A stretch of 64,000 nt of DNA, from the NCBI RefSeq assembly GCF_030063135.1, contig NZ_JASISO010000014.1:1-64000 (forward strand). The letters run 5' to 3'. The position numbers were made by a program, and so were the translations under genes. The notes under the pieces were generated by a model. That model worked only from the letters and a program-made list of their open reading frames with translations, had not been told where the DNA came from and did no database searches. Source of the stretch: Streptomyces sp. G-G2. GTDB lineage: Bacteria; Actinomycetota; Actinomycetes; Streptomycetales; Streptomycetaceae. Below, piece after piece: positions 39,196 to 48,789 of the stretch. Each line of letters starts with the position of its first letter. Within the stretch, counting starts at the first letter, position 1.

Positions 39196-39284
39196 GGTGC
39201 GGCTCCCGATGTCCGGTATGTGATCACAGAACGTATGCAACCCACTGAATGCGCATGCGTCAAGTGACAGTGGTAGGTGTGACG

Positions 39285-39323
39285 CCTTGTGGTGCGACGG
39301 AAGACTTCCGCCGCACCACAGGG
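39285..39323 (-). terminator. Terminator of the glu operon
   Basis: TGTGGTGCG-A-CGGAAG (39288-39303) pairs with CTTCCG-C-CGCACCACA (39305-39320), with one mismatch. It lies 37 bp after the gluD stop on the minus strand. Confidence 0.75.
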
Positions 39324-39359
39324 ATCACGCCATCATACTGACCGGGTGTCAGGGGGATG

Positions 39360-40253
39360 TCAGACCGCGCCGCCGCCCGCGCCGCCGCCGACGCCCGCGT
39401 CCGCGACCTTGGTGAGGTCGACCGTCGCTCCGGTGCTCTTCTTCGACTTGCGCAGGCGTGCCTCCAGCTGGGAGGCGGCCGTGGTGAGCGCGAAGTTCAT
39501 GGCGATGTAGAGCAGGGCGACCACGACGAGGGTCGCGATGGTGTTGCTGTAGTTGGCCGAGATCTGCCGGTTCATCGACAGCAGTTCGGGCAGGGCCAGC
39601 AGGGTGCCGCCGAGCGCGGTGTCCTTGAGGATCACCACGAGCTGGCTGACCAGGGCCGGGAGCATCGCCGTCACGGCCTGCGGAACCAGGACGTAGACCA
39701 TGGTCTGGCCCTTGCGCATGCCGATCGCCTTGGCCGCGTCGGTCTGGCCGGAAGGCAGCGACAGCACACCGGCCCGGACGATCTCCGCGATGACCGCGGC
39801 GTTGTACAGGACCAGTCCGGTCACCACCGCGTAGAGCGGCCGCGCTTCGGAGCTGACGTCGCTGAACCGCACGTACAGGGCGGAGCCGAACAGCATCAGC
39901 ATCAGCACCGGGATGGCGCGGAAGAACTCGACGACCGCGCCGACCGGGACCCGGACCCAGGCGTGGTCGGAGAGCCGCCCGATGCCGAGCAGCGCCCCCA
40001 GCGGCAGGGCGATGACCATGGCGATCACGCCGGCCTTGAGGGTCTCCAGCAGACCCGGAATCAGCCAGGTCGACCAGATGTCCCCCTCGGTGACGAAAGG
40101 GGTCCACTTGTCGGCGTCGAGCTGGTGCTTGTCCGCCATGGTGGCGAGAACCCACCACAGGGCGAGCCCGACCACCACGACGAAGACCGCGGAGTAGATC
40201 CAGTTGCGCGCCTTGGCCTTGGGGCCCGGCGCGTCGTACAGCACGGAGGTCAT
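39360..40253 (-). CDS. gluD: Glutamate ABC transporter permease GluD
   Basis: A 297-residue permease of the polar amino acid (HisM) type. The N-terminal 20 residues are cytoplasmic, followed by about five spans. The EAA loop is visible (SGQTDAAKAIGMRKGQTMVY). The C-terminal tail has Lys and Gly-rich segments. It overlaps gluC by 4 nt, and the operon ends at the hairpin at 39285-39323. Assigned to the glutamate system by operon structure and by memory of the same locus in S. coelicolor; a related polar amino acid is possible. Confidence 0.9.
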   Translation of the reverse strand: MTSVLYDAPGPKAKARNWIYSAVFVVVVGLALWWVLATMADKHQLDADKWTPFVTEGDIWSTWLIPGLLETLKAGVIAMVIALPLGALLGIGRLSDHAWVRVPVGAVVEFFRAIPVLMLMLFGSALYVRFSDVSSEARPLYAVVTGLVLYNAAVIAEIVRAGVLSLPSGQTDAAKAIGMRKGQTMVYVLVPQAVTAMLPALVSQLVVILKDTALGGTLLALPELLSMNRQISANYSNTIATLVVVALLYIAMNFALTTAASQLEARLRKSKKSTGATVDLTKVADAGVGGGAGGGAV

Positions 40254-40924
40254 CGCTTCACCGCCACTCGCTTGGCCACCCAGCCCAGCAGCAGACCCGT
40301 GGGCAGGGTCAGCAGGCAGAAGCCGAGGGCGAAGATCCCGAAGACCGCGAAGAGCGCCTGCGCCTCGTTCTCGATCATTTCCTTCATCAGCAGGGCCGCT
40401 TCGGCCACGCCGATGGCCGCCGCCACCGTGGTGTTCTTGGTGAGGGCGATCAGCACGTTGGCGAGCGGTGCCACGACCGCCCGGAAGGCCTGGGGGAGCA
40501 CGATCACGGTGAGCACCTGGTAGAAGCTCAGCCCCAGGGCGCGGGCCGCCTCGGCCTGGCCGACGGGCACGGTGTTGATGCCCGAGCGCAGCGCCTCGCA
40601 GACGAAGGTGCCGGTGTAGGCGGTCAGCGCGAGGACGGCCAGCCGGAAGCCGATGTCCTTGAAGGTGCCGCCGCCGAGCGTGATGCCGAGGGTCTGGTTC
40701 AGGCCCAGGGAGCAGCCGATGATGAGCACGGTCAGCGGGGTGTTGCGCACCACGTTGACGTAGGTGGTGCCGAAGCCCCGCATGAGGGGGACGGGACTGA
40801 CCCGCATACCGGCCAGGACGGTGCCCCAGACCAGGGATCCGACCGCCGAGTAGAGGGTGAGCTGAACCGTCACCCAGAAGGCTCCGAGCAGGTCGTACTG
40901 ACCGGAATCAAGAAAATCGAACAC
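40250..40924 (-). CDS. gluC: Glutamate ABC transporter permease GluC
   Basis: A 224-residue HisQ-type permease with about five spans and an EAA loop (VGQAEAARALGLSFYQVLTV). It begins MFDFLDSGQYDLLGAFWVTV, typical of this permease family. It partners GluD to form the membrane channel. The stop overlaps the gluD start. A strong hairpin (40954-41000) lies between gluB and this gene. Confidence 0.92.
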   Translation of the reverse strand: MFDFLDSGQYDLLGAFWVTVQLTLYSAVGSLVWGTVLAGMRVSPVPLMRGFGTTYVNVVRNTPLTVLIIGCSLGLNQTLGITLGGGTFKDIGFRLAVLALTAYTGTFVCEALRSGINTVPVGQAEAARALGLSFYQVLTVIVLPQAFRAVVAPLANVLIALTKNTTVAAAIGVAEAALLMKEMIENEAQALFAVFGIFALGFCLLTLPTGLLLGWVAKRVAVKR

Positions 40925-40953
40925 GATGCCCTGCGCTCTCCCCAGGATGGCCG

Positions 40954-41000
40954 GTGAGGTGCGGCGCCGCCCGCGGCAGGCGGGCGGCGACGCGCCTCAC
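40954..41000 (-). promoter_or_regulatory. Intercistronic hairpin between gluB and gluC
   Basis: GTGAGG-TGCG at 40954 pairs with CGCGCCTCAC ending at 41000, and inside it GCCGCCCGC pairs with GCGGGCGGC. The structure follows the gluB stop closely and may stop or slow part of the transcripts, so that the binding protein is made in excess over the permeases. Confidence 0.65.
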
Positions 41001-41007
41001 CGAGGAA

Positions 41008-41865
41008 TCAGCTGCCTTCGGTGATCTGCGGGGCAGGCTCGTTCTTGTAGTTGGCGGGGCCGAAGTTCTTCTTCACGGCCGCCTCCCAGGCGCCGTCCGC
41101 TTCCATCTTCTTGATGGCGGCGTTGATCTTGGTCTGAAGGTCCTTGTCGCCCTTCTTCAGACCGATGCCGTAGTTCTCGTTGCTCAGGCTCAGCCCGACC
41201 AGCTTGAACTTGCCCTTGTTCTTGTCCTGCGCGGCGTAACCGGCGAGGATCGAGTTGTCCGTGGTCAGGGCGTCGACGGCCTTGTTCTCCAGGCCGGTCA
41301 GGCACTCGGAGTAACCCGGGAACTCCTGGAGGTCGGCCTTGGGGGCCAGCTTCGTCTTGACGTTCTGCGCCGAGGTGGAGCCGGTGACCGAGCACAGCTT
41401 CTTGCTGTTGAGGTCCTCGGGCTTCGTGATGGAGCTGTCGTCGGCGCGGACCAGCAGGTCCTGGTGCGCGAGGAAGTACGGGCCGGCGAAGTCGACCTTC
41501 TCCTTGCGCTTGTCGTTGATCGAGTAGCTCGCGACGATGAACTTGACGTCACCGTTGGAGATCAGGTTCTCTCGCTCGGCGCTGATGGCCTGCTTGAACT
41601 GGATCTGGTCCGGCGCGTAGCCCAGTTCCTTGGCCACGTAGGTGGCCACGTCGACGTCGAAACCGGCGTACTTGCCGTCGGGGGTCTTCAGACCCACGCC
41701 CGGCTGGTCGAACTTGATGCCGATGACGATCTTGTCCTTCTTGGCGGCGCCCGAGCTGCCCGCGTCGCTCCCGGTGTCGGCCTTCTTGTCGCTGCCGCAG
41801 GCGGTCGCGGTGAACGCCAGGGCGACGGCAACGGCCACGGCCGCGCCGGCCTTGAGAACCTTCAT
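41008..41865 (-). CDS. gluB: Glutamate-binding lipoprotein GluB
   Basis: A 285-residue solute-binding lipoprotein. The signal peptide ends with the lipobox TACG (Cys near 23). The family 3 SBP domain shows KIVIGIKFDQPGVGLKTPDG-like start (KDKIVIGIKFDQPG), GFDVDVATYVAKELG and FAGPYFLAHQDLLVRADDSS. It captures the amino acid outside the membrane for the GluC/GluD/GluA pump. A hairpin separates it from gluC. Its closeness to GluB of actinomycete glutamate systems is by family resemblance. Confidence 0.93.
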   Translation of the reverse strand: MKVLKAGAAVAVAVALAFTATACGSDKKADTGSDAGSSGAAKKDKIVIGIKFDQPGVGLKTPDGKYAGFDVDVATYVAKELGYAPDQIQFKQAISAERENLISNGDVKFIVASYSINDKRKEKVDFAGPYFLAHQDLLVRADDSSITKPEDLNSKKLCSVTGSTSAQNVKTKLAPKADLQEFPGYSECLTGLENKAVDALTTDNSILAGYAAQDKNKGKFKLVGLSLSNENYGIGLKKGDKDLQTKINAAIKKMEADGAWEAAVKKNFGPANYKNEPAPQITEGS

Positions 41866-41948
41866 GTGAACTTCCCTCGGATGAGACGTTGTTGTTCGAC
41901 GGGCGACGATGTTTGCCCCGTCGACCGGATCACTACCAGACGAAGTCG

Positions 41949-42734
41949 TCAGTGGTGCAGGATCTTCGACAGGAAGTCCTTGGCGCGGTCACTGCGGGGA
42001 TTGCTGAAGAACTGGTCCGGCGCGGCCTCTTCGACGATCTTTCCGTCCGCCATGAAGACCACCCGGTTGGCCGCAGAACGGGCGAAGCCCATCTCGTGCG
42101 TGACGACGATCATCGTCATGCCCTCCCGGGCGAGCTGCTGCATGACTTCCAGCACCTCGTTGATCATCTCCGGGTCGAGCGCCGACGTCGGCTCGTCGAA
42201 GAGCATCACCTTGGGGTCCATGGCCAGGGCGCGAGCGATCGCCACGCGCTGCTGCTGGCCACCGGACAGCTGCGCCGGGTACTTGTCGGCCTGCGTGCCG
42301 ACGCCCACCCGGTCCAGCAGGGCGCGCGCCTTCTCCTCGGCCGCGGGCCGGTCCGTCTTGCGGACCTTGAGCTGGCCCAGCATGACGTTCTCCAGCACCG
42401 TCTTGTGCGCGAAGAGGTTGAACGACTGGAACACCATGCCGACATCGGCGCGCAGCCGGGCCAGCTCCTTGCCCTCGGCGGGCAGCGGGAGGCCGTCGAG
42501 CGTGATGGTGCCCGAATCGATGGTCTCCAGCCGGTTGATCGTCCGGCACAGCGTGGACTTGCCCGACCCCGAGGGGCCGATCACCACGACGACCTCGCCG
42601 CGGGCAATGCTCAGATCGATGTCCTGAAGCACGTGCAGCGCGCCGAAGTGCTTGTTGACGTTGCTCAGTGCGACCAGGCTGTCCGCGGCGGGCACCGCGT
42701 CCTGCGTGCCTTCGGTCACTGATACTCCGCTCAT
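41949..42734 (-). CDS. gluA: Glutamate ABC transporter ATP-binding protein GluA
   Basis: A 261-residue ABC ATPase. Walker A is GPSGSGKST, the signature is [15 protein letters not shown], Walker B is [15 protein letters not shown] and the H-loop is VTHEMGFA. It is the first gene of the gluABCD operon and powers uptake of glutamate or a related polar amino acid. ATG 42734 is used here; an in-frame GTG at 42719, with GGAG just before it, is an alternative start that would drop five residues. Confidence 0.93.
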   Translation of the reverse strand: MSGVSVTEGTQDAVPAADSLVALSNVNKHFGALHVLQDIDLSIARGEVVVVIGPSGSGKSTLCRTINRLETIDSGTITLDGLPLPAEGKELARLRADVGMVFQSFNLFAHKTVLENVMLGQLKVRKTDRPAAEEKARALLDRVGVGTQADKYPAQLSGGQQQRVAIARALAMDPKVMLFDEPTSALDPEMINEVLEVMQQLAREGMTMIVVTHEMGFARSAANRVVFMADGKIVEEAAPDQFFSNPRSDRAKDFLSKILHH

Positions 42735-42990
42735 CGGCCTTTGCTCCGTCCACCTCGGTTGGGAGGACAGTAGTGAGGTGATCAGCACACCGTCATCACA
42801 TCTGAGGGAGAATTGAGGATAACGATCCGGCCTCGCCCCGCCACGCTGCGTGTACGGTCGCCTGGTGCTCGTACCGGCTGCGTAACGGACGGCATGCCGG
42901 ACCGGAACCCCCTTGACGTGGGCCCCGGCATCGGCGTGGATGCATGGTGGCCATGTTTGCCCACATACCGGGATGAGGAAAGGGGGACGC

Positions 42991-43707
42991 ATGAGACTGC
43001 TGCTCGTCGAGGACGACGACCACGTCGCCGCGGCCCTGTCCGCGATCCTCGCCCGACACGGCTTCAAAGTGACCCACGCCCGCAACGGCGAGGAGGCGCT
43101 CCAGGCCCTGCTGCCCGCGGGCGCCCTGCCCAGCGCCGTCCCCTACGGGGTGATCCTGCTCGACCTCGGCCTGCCCGACCAGGACGGCTACGAGGTCTGC
43201 GGCAAGATCCGCAAGCGGACCAGCACCCCCGTGATCATGGTGACCGCGCGGGCCGACGTGCGCTCCCGCATCCACGGCCTCAACATGGGCGCCGACGACT
43301 ACGTCACCAAGCCCTACGACACCGGTGAGCTGCTCGCCCGGATCCACGCCGTGGCCCGGCGCACCGGAGTCTCCGACGACGGCGCCACGCCCCCGGGCGG
43401 CACCCCCGCCGTCGTCCGCTTCGGCCGCGTCAGCATCGAACTCCCCACCCGGCGGGTCTGCGTGGACGGGACGGACATCCCGCTCACCCGCAAGGAGTTC
43501 GACCTGCTCGCCCTCCTCGCGCAGCGCCCCGGCGTGGTCTTCCGGCGCGAACAGATCATCAGCGAGGTCTGGCGCACCAGCTGGGAAGGCACCGGACGCA
43601 CCCTCGAAGTGCACGTCGCCTCGCTGCGCTCCAAGCTCGGGATGCCCGCGCTCATCGAAACCGTCCGCGGGGTGGGCTACCGGCTCGTCGCCCCGGCCGC
43701 CCCGTAG
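42991..43707 (+). CDS. OmpR-family response regulator
   Basis: A 238-residue response regulator. The receiver domain has VEDDD at the N-terminus, phospho-acceptor D58 in [13 protein letters not shown] and Lys in YVTKPYD. The C-terminal winged-helix domain (about 140-235) has the OmpR features [20 protein letters not shown] and [16 protein letters not shown] 42991 has GGAAAGGGGG just upstream. The sensor kinase follows 12 bp downstream. The target genes are unknown; the divergent neighbour is gluABCD. Confidence 0.93.
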   Translation: MRLLLVEDDDHVAAALSAILARHGFKVTHARNGEEALQALLPAGALPSAVPYGVILLDLGLPDQDGYEVCGKIRKRTSTPVIMVTARADVRSRIHGLNMGADDYVTKPYDTGELLARIHAVARRTGVSDDGATPPGGTPAVVRFGRVSIELPTRRVCVDGTDIPLTRKEFDLLALLAQRPGVVFRREQIISEVWRTSWEGTGRTLEVHVASLRSKLGMPALIETVRGVGYRLVAPAAP

Positions 43708-43719
43708 CGGGCCCCGGCC

Positions 43720-45132
43720 GTGCGCACCCGGCTGCTCCCCCTGCTCGTCGTCCTGATGGCGGGCACCCTGCTCGCCCTCGGGTTCCCGCTCGCGGTGAGC
43801 CTGGCCGCCGGACAGCAGCAGCGGGTGGTCGTCGACCGGATCGACGACAGCGCCCGCTTCGCCGCCCTCGCTCAGTTCGTCATCGACTCCGAGGGCTCGG
43901 GCGACAAGGGCGCCGACGAGCGCCGCGATACCCTCCAGCTCGAACTCGCCCGCTACCAGGAGCTGTACGGGATCCGCGTCGGCATCTTCTACCGCGACGA
44001 CAACGCCATGGCCCGCGCTCCCGGCTGGTGGCAGCTCCCGGAGACCGGCGAGGGCAGGCGCGCCTTCGAGGAGGCCCTCGCGGGGCGGCGCAGCCACGAC
44101 CCCGCCCAGGTCTGGCCCTGGCAGACCGGCGGCAAACTCCTCGTGGCCTCCCCGGTGGTCCTCGACGGTGACGTCGTCGCCGTCGTCGTCACCGAATCGC
44201 CCACCGACCAGATGCGCGCCGGCACCCTGCGCGGCTGGTTGCTCATCGCCGGGGGCCTGGCCGCCGCGATGCTGGTGGCCTTCGGAGCGGCCCTGCGGCT
44301 CACCAGCTGGGTGCTCAAGCCCGTACGGACCCTGGACGCGGCCGCCCACGGCATCGCCACCGGCCGGATGAACTCCCGGGTCGCGGCCAGTGGCGGCCCG
44401 CCGGAACTCCGGCGCCTGGCCCGTTCGTTCAACGAGATGGCCGACAACGTCGAAGAGGTACTGGAGCAGCAGCGGGCGTTCGTCGCGGACGCCTCCCACC
44501 AGCTGCGCAATCCGCTCGCCGCGCTGCTCCTGCGCATCGAACTCCTCGCCCTCGAACTCCCCGAGGGAAATGCGGAGATCGCCTCGGTGCGTACCGAGGG
44601 CAAGCGCCTGACCCAGGTCCTGGACGATCTGCTGGATCTGGCGCTGGCCGAGCACACCTCCGCCGAGATCAGCCTCACCGACATCGGTGAGCTGACCTCC
44701 GAGCGGGTCGCCTCCTGGCGCCCGCTCGCCGAGGAGAAGGGGGTCCGGCTCACCGAGAGCGGGCGCAGCGCCGTCACCGGCTGGGCCGATCCCATCGCGC
44801 TGTCCAGCGCCCTCGACGCCGTCATCGACAACGCCCTCAAGTTCACCCCGGAGGGTGAGGAGGTCCAGGTCTCCGTGACCGCCGAGGGGCGCTCGGTCGT
44901 CGTGGTCGTCGCCGACCGGGGACCGGGGCTCACCGAGGACGAACTGGCCCGCGTCGGCGACCGGTTCTGGCGCAGCGGCAGGCACCAGAACGTCAAGGGC
45001 TCCGGCCTGGGCCTGTCGATCTCCCGGGCCCTGCTGGCCGCGGGCGGCGGATCCCTCGCGTACGAGACGAACCCGCCGCACGGCCTGCGCGTGACGGTCA
45101 CGGTGCCGCGCACCGGACCGCACGCCTCCTGA
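43720..45132 (+). CDS. Sensor histidine kinase
   Basis: A 470-residue membrane kinase. The first span (about 5-27) and second span (about 170-190) enclose an extracellular domain of about 140 residues. A HAMP domain (about 192-245), HisKA with His260 in DASHQLRNPLAALLLRIE, and an HATPase domain with IDNALKFTP, DRGPGL and GSGLGLSIS follow. It is paired with the upstream OmpR regulator. The signal is unknown. GTG 43720 comes directly after the regulator. It converges with the GH85 gene 29 bp away. Confidence 0.92.
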   Translation: MRTRLLPLLVVLMAGTLLALGFPLAVSLAAGQQQRVVVDRIDDSARFAALAQFVIDSEGSGDKGADERRDTLQLELARYQELYGIRVGIFYRDDNAMARAPGWWQLPETGEGRRAFEEALAGRRSHDPAQVWPWQTGGKLLVASPVVLDGDVVAVVVTESPTDQMRAGTLRGWLLIAGGLAAAMLVAFGAALRLTSWVLKPVRTLDAAAHGIATGRMNSRVAASGGPPELRRLARSFNEMADNVEEVLEQQRAFVADASHQLRNPLAALLLRIELLALELPEGNAEIASVRTEGKRLTQVLDDLLDLALAEHTSAEISLTDIGELTSERVASWRPLAEEKGVRLTESGRSAVTGWADPIALSSALDAVIDNALKFTPEGEEVQVSVTAEGRSVVVVVADRGPGLTEDELARVGDRFWRSGRHQNVKGSGLGLSISRALLAAGGGSLAYETNPPHGLRVTVTVPRTGPHAS

Positions 45133-45161
45133 ACCCGGTCTCCGGCTCTGGCCCCCGCCCG

Positions 45162-47324
45162 CTACCAGGTGTAGCTGACGCGGGCGGGCTCCGACGCCGT
45201 GTACAGCTCGCCCACCGCCCGGACCTCGACCGTGGTGCTCGCCTCCGTCCCGGACCGCTCCAGCCCGGGAACGTACAGGGCCGTACCGCAGGCGCCGCCG
45301 AGGAAGCGCCGCGTGCCGTCGGGCAGGACCCGGTACGCCTCGTAGTGCCGTACCGCGCCCGGCGCGCGCCGCCACGACAGCCGCAGCGACACCTTCGCCC
45401 CGTCCCGGGCCGCCGCGTCCACGGCCACCGGGCCCGGCGCGGACGGCGGCCGCTCCCCGTCGGCGACCGAGAGGGCGCCGAGCCGCCAGCGCACCGGCTC
45501 CCCGCCGGGGCCGGTCAGCCGGACCGCGAGGGCGTACGCCGTTTTGCCGGCCAGCGAGGCCAGCGCCACCCGGGAGGTCCGCCAGCCAGGTCCGGTGTCC
45601 CCGGCGGCGGCCTTGAACCAGGTGTACGGGACGGGCGCGCCCGCCTTCGCGGGCTCGCGCACCGCCACCCCGACCTCCACCTCCACCGGGCCGGACTCGG
45701 TGCGGTGCACCAGCTCCAGGACGGTCGCCCGGGTCAGCGGCAGCCGGGTCGCGTGCAGCCCGACGGCCGCCGGAGCGGTCAGCGCGCCCGCGACCAGCAG
45801 GCTGGAGCCGCCGCGCCAGGCGTCCGCGAAGTCCAGGGTCACGGCGGGCCGCACGCCGCCGCACTCCACGACCCAGCGCCGGCCCGGCAGCCGGTCCTGG
45901 AGGCCCAACTGGTTCCACGGGGCCGGGGAGGCGACCTCGCCGCCCTCGTACCAGCGCAGCCCGTGACCGGTGTTGAAGGTACTGGCGAAGGGCAGCGCGG
46001 TGACCGTGGACCGGTCCGCGACGACCGTGGCCGGAGCCCGCCACGCACTGCCAGCCGCCGGTCGGGCCGGATCCAGGGACTCCCCGGTCCAGAATCTGTC
46101 GTCGGCCGCGTGGAAGGCCCCGGGGGAGCGGTCGGTGAGGTGGTTGCGGGTCCACTCGGGCCGGTAGAAGCCGTAGCTGACGATGTGATCGCGCCCGCGC
46201 GGCACGATCGCGTCCCACCCGGGATCCGTGTTCCAGCCGCCCGACTCCACGTCCACGCCCGCCCACAGCTCGTAGCGCCCGCGCCCCAGCTTCGTGGCGA
46301 GGGTGCCCGAGGCGGCCAGCGACCGCGCGCTCCAGCGGAAGTCGATGAACATCGTGTCGGCGACCGTGCCCCGGCGGTCCTCGAAGAACTCCTGGTTCAG
46401 GCTGTTGAGGGCGCCCTGCCAGCCGACCCCGCCGGTCGTGTTCATCGCGTCGTACCAGGTGATCCGCAGCCCCTTCGGTTCCCCGGCCGCGCGCAGCGCG
46501 CGCAGGAACCCCCGCATCCGGGTGGCGAGCGCGCTGTCACCGCCGCCGGTCTCGGCGTTGACGAACCAGCCGTCGAACCCGTAGGCCGCCGCCACCTCCA
46601 CCAGCTTCTCGGCGATCGGGTAGCGGCCGAGCGCGTCCTGCTGGACCAGATCGCGGGTCCACTGGAGGTCGCCGCCGTAGGCCACCGGAGGGAGGAACAC
46701 GTTGCCCAGCACCCGCACCCCGTTGCGGTGCGCCGCGTCGACGACCGGCGCGTTGGGCGCGAGCACGATGCCCTCGCCGGAGGAGCCGCCCCAGAAGACC
46801 AGCTCGTCGAGGTACGCCCAGTGAGTGAGCGCGTAGTAGTCGGCGCTCGCGGAGCCCTGGGAGGGGTTCCCTGCCGTGGGCCCGAAGGAGACGAGCGAGG
46901 CGATCCGGGCCTGCCCGGCGCGGGCCGTCGTATTGGGCGCCACCGGGGTGAACCGCGCGGCGAGCGGCACGGTCGCGCGGTTGTGCGCGAGGTCGGGGTC
47001 GGTCTCGGCCCGCCACTGCTTCAGCGAGCGCCACACGATCCCGGCGCCGGGGGCGCCCGCCGGGAGGGAGTCCGGGAACCAGTACGAGGCGTACGGCGCC
47101 GGGTCGGCCGCGGTGGCCGCCCGGGCCGCGGGGGCCCCGGGCGCCGCTGTGGGGGAGGGGGCCGCCGCGGCGCGGCCGCCGCCGAGCAGCGCGCCCGCCC
47201 CGGCCCCGGCGCCCGCGGTCAGCAGCCCGCGCCGGGTGGGACGCGGGGCGCCGGCGCGAGCGTCCACGCCGTTGTCGGTCGCGGTCGCGGTCGCGGTCTC
47301 GGTCTCGGTCTCGGTCTCGGACAT
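45162..47324 (-). CDS. Tat-exported endo-beta-N-acetylglucosaminidase (GH85)
   Basis: A 720-residue ENGase-type enzyme that would cut the chitobiose core of N-linked glycans, leaving GlcNAc on the protein. A repetitive N-terminus (TE/TA repeats) precedes a twin-arginine signal (RPTRRGLLTAG near 32-42) and an Ala-rich hydrophobic stretch. The GH85 TIM barrel (about 80-400) contains the diagnostic Asn-x-Glu in GWFVNAETGG near 254. C-terminal beta domains follow (about 400-720, the last one fibronectin-like). ATG 47324 has GGAGA upstream. The gene follows GH5_18 by 26 bp in one operon. Secretion by Tat agrees with action outside the cell. Confidence 0.88.
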   Translation of the reverse strand: MSETETETETATATATDNGVDARAGAPRPTRRGLLTAGAGAGAGALLGGGRAAAAPSPTAAPGAPAARAATAADPAPYASYWFPDSLPAGAPGAGIVWRSLKQWRAETDPDLAHNRATVPLAARFTPVAPNTTARAGQARIASLVSFGPTAGNPSQGSASADYYALTHWAYLDELVFWGGSSGEGIVLAPNAPVVDAAHRNGVRVLGNVFLPPVAYGGDLQWTRDLVQQDALGRYPIAEKLVEVAAAYGFDGWFVNAETGGGDSALATRMRGFLRALRAAGEPKGLRITWYDAMNTTGGVGWQGALNSLNQEFFEDRRGTVADTMFIDFRWSARSLAASGTLATKLGRGRYELWAGVDVESGGWNTDPGWDAIVPRGRDHIVSYGFYRPEWTRNHLTDRSPGAFHAADDRFWTGESLDPARPAAGSAWRAPATVVADRSTVTALPFASTFNTGHGLRWYEGGEVASPAPWNQLGLQDRLPGRRWVVECGGVRPAVTLDFADAWRGGSSLLVAGALTAPAAVGLHATRLPLTRATVLELVHRTESGPVEVEVGVAVREPAKAGAPVPYTWFKAAAGDTGPGWRTSRVALASLAGKTAYALAVRLTGPGGEPVRWRLGALSVADGERPPSAPGPVAVDAAARDGAKVSLRLSWRRAPGAVRHYEAYRVLPDGTRRFLGGACGTALYVPGLERSGTEASTTVEVRAVGELYTASEPARVSYTW
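47277..47321 (-). repeat. Seven tandem hexanucleotide repeats at the GH85 N-terminus
   Basis: About seven 6-bp units (GGTCTC or GGTCGC on the plus strand) encode alternating Thr-Glu and Thr-Ala directly after the initiator. Unit gain or loss keeps the frame, so this would alter N-terminal length and not switch expression off. Confidence 0.75.
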
Positions 47325-47350
47325 CAGGTCTCCGTATGTCGTGGGACGGG

Positions 47351-48628
47351 TCAGTGGACGTCGCCGACGCGGACCAGTTCGGTGATCCCGCGCGCGGCCA
47401 GATGGGCCGGGTCCCCGGCGTGGTCGGCCAGCACCACCGCCGGGCGTACGCCCTGGGCGGCCAGGGCGGCCCAGGCCTCGAAGAACGGGCCGCCGGGCGC
47501 GCACCGCGAGCGCCGGGGCGCGTCCTCGGCCCCGCCGACATCGGCAACCAGGGCGGTGGACCGTACCGGCGGGCGGTGGGCGCGGTCCTGCCATTCCTTG
47601 GCGATCCGGGCGACGGACTCGCCCGCCGGTTTGGCGGACCGGTCGTTGGCGATCAGGCCGAGGCCGTACTCCAGCTCCGGGAAGTCGGCCAGCTCACGGC
47701 CGACGTCGTGCGAGCACCACCAGGTCACGCCCCAGAGGTCCGCGCAGTCCAGGGCGTTGGCCAAGGTGGCCTCGGTGAAGGAGGCCGCGTGCTCGGGCGG
47801 GACCAGCGGGGCCGGCGCGCCGACCTCCTGGAGCCACACGGGGCGGTGCGGGTCCGTGGCCCAGGCCTTGGACATCTCGATCATGTAGGCGGCGTGGTGC
47901 TCGGTGGCCGCCCCGGTGCGGCCGTGGCGCTGGGCGGTGCCGTTGAACACCCAGGAGTGCACGGCGGTGGCCGCGCCGAGGCGCGCGGCCTGCGCCACGG
48001 TGAAGGGGTGCCCGTCCTGGTACCAGGCGGCGTCGTACTCGGCGTGGAGGTGGAACCTGCCCGGCGCCCCGCGCTCGCAGGCCGCCAGCATCCGCTCCAG
48101 CCAGCGGTCCGCCTGCTCCCGGGTGATCCGGTCCGGGTCGGGGTGCGGGCCGTCCGAGAACTGGTTGATCTCGTTGCCGACCGTCATCCCGAGGAAGTGC
48201 GGCCGGTCCGCGAGGGCGGCGGCGAGGGTGCGCAGGTACTCCTCCTGGCCCGCGACCACCTCGGGGTCGGTGAAGATGTTGCGCCGGTGCCAGGTCCGGG
48301 TCCACGCGGGCAGGAAGTCGAAGCTCGAGAGATGGCCCTGGAGGCCGTCCACGGCGACGTCGAGGCCGCGTTCGCCCGCCGCGTCGGCCAGCTCGACCAG
48401 CTGCTCGACCGCGCGCGGCCGGATCAGGGTCCGGTTCGGCTGGAAGAGCGGCCAGAGCGGGAAGACCCGGACGTGGTCCAGGCCGAGGGCGGCGATGGAG
48501 TCCAGGTCGGCTCTCACCTCGTCGAGGTCGAAGTCCAGCCAGTGGTGGAACCATCCGCGCGTCGGGGTGTAGTTCGCCCCGAACCGAAGGCCGCGCGGAC
48601 GGGTGGCGGGGACGGCAGCGTGGTGCAT
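47351..48628 (-). CDS. GH5-like beta-mannosidase (GH5_18 type)
   Basis: A 425-residue glycoside hydrolase of clan A type without a signal peptide. The acid/base Glu is in MTVGNEINQF (near 150) and the nucleophile Glu in WLQEVGAP (near 267). The N-terminus has FGANYTPTRGWFHHWLDFDL. The combination with GH85 and GH38 fits subfamily GH5_18, whose members cleave Man-beta-1,4-GlcNAc from N-glycan cores in actinobacteria. The subfamily call is from context and overall look and was not tested. ATG 48628 has AGGA upstream. It is the first gene of the minus-strand pair. Confidence 0.78.
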   Translation of the reverse strand: MHHAAVPATRPRGLRFGANYTPTRGWFHHWLDFDLDEVRADLDSIAALGLDHVRVFPLWPLFQPNRTLIRPRAVEQLVELADAAGERGLDVAVDGLQGHLSSFDFLPAWTRTWHRRNIFTDPEVVAGQEEYLRTLAAALADRPHFLGMTVGNEINQFSDGPHPDPDRITREQADRWLERMLAACERGAPGRFHLHAEYDAAWYQDGHPFTVAQAARLGAATAVHSWVFNGTAQRHGRTGAATEHHAAYMIEMSKAWATDPHRPVWLQEVGAPAPLVPPEHAASFTEATLANALDCADLWGVTWWCSHDVGRELADFPELEYGLGLIANDRSAKPAGESVARIAKEWQDRAHRPPVRSTALVADVGGAEDAPRRSRCAPGGPFFEAWAALAAQGVRPAVVLADHAGDPAHLAARGITELVRVGDVH

Positions 48629-48789
48629 GAGTGTCCTGGGGTCGGAGGAGGCGGGCGTCACGGGGACCGGGAATCGAGAATTCGCCGGGCCCCACGCTGC
48701 CGCCCCTTCCGGGGGAAAGTCAACAGGGCCTTAATCTCCGTACGTCCCGAACCGGAGGGATGAAAGTCCCGTCCCGAGCGGACTCCGGT

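Noticed and set aside
39195..39240. An upstream TTG start for the flavin monooxygenase
   Set aside because: GTG 39195 has a GGGAG ribosome site and immediately precedes the Rossmann strand; the upstream TTG has neither support.
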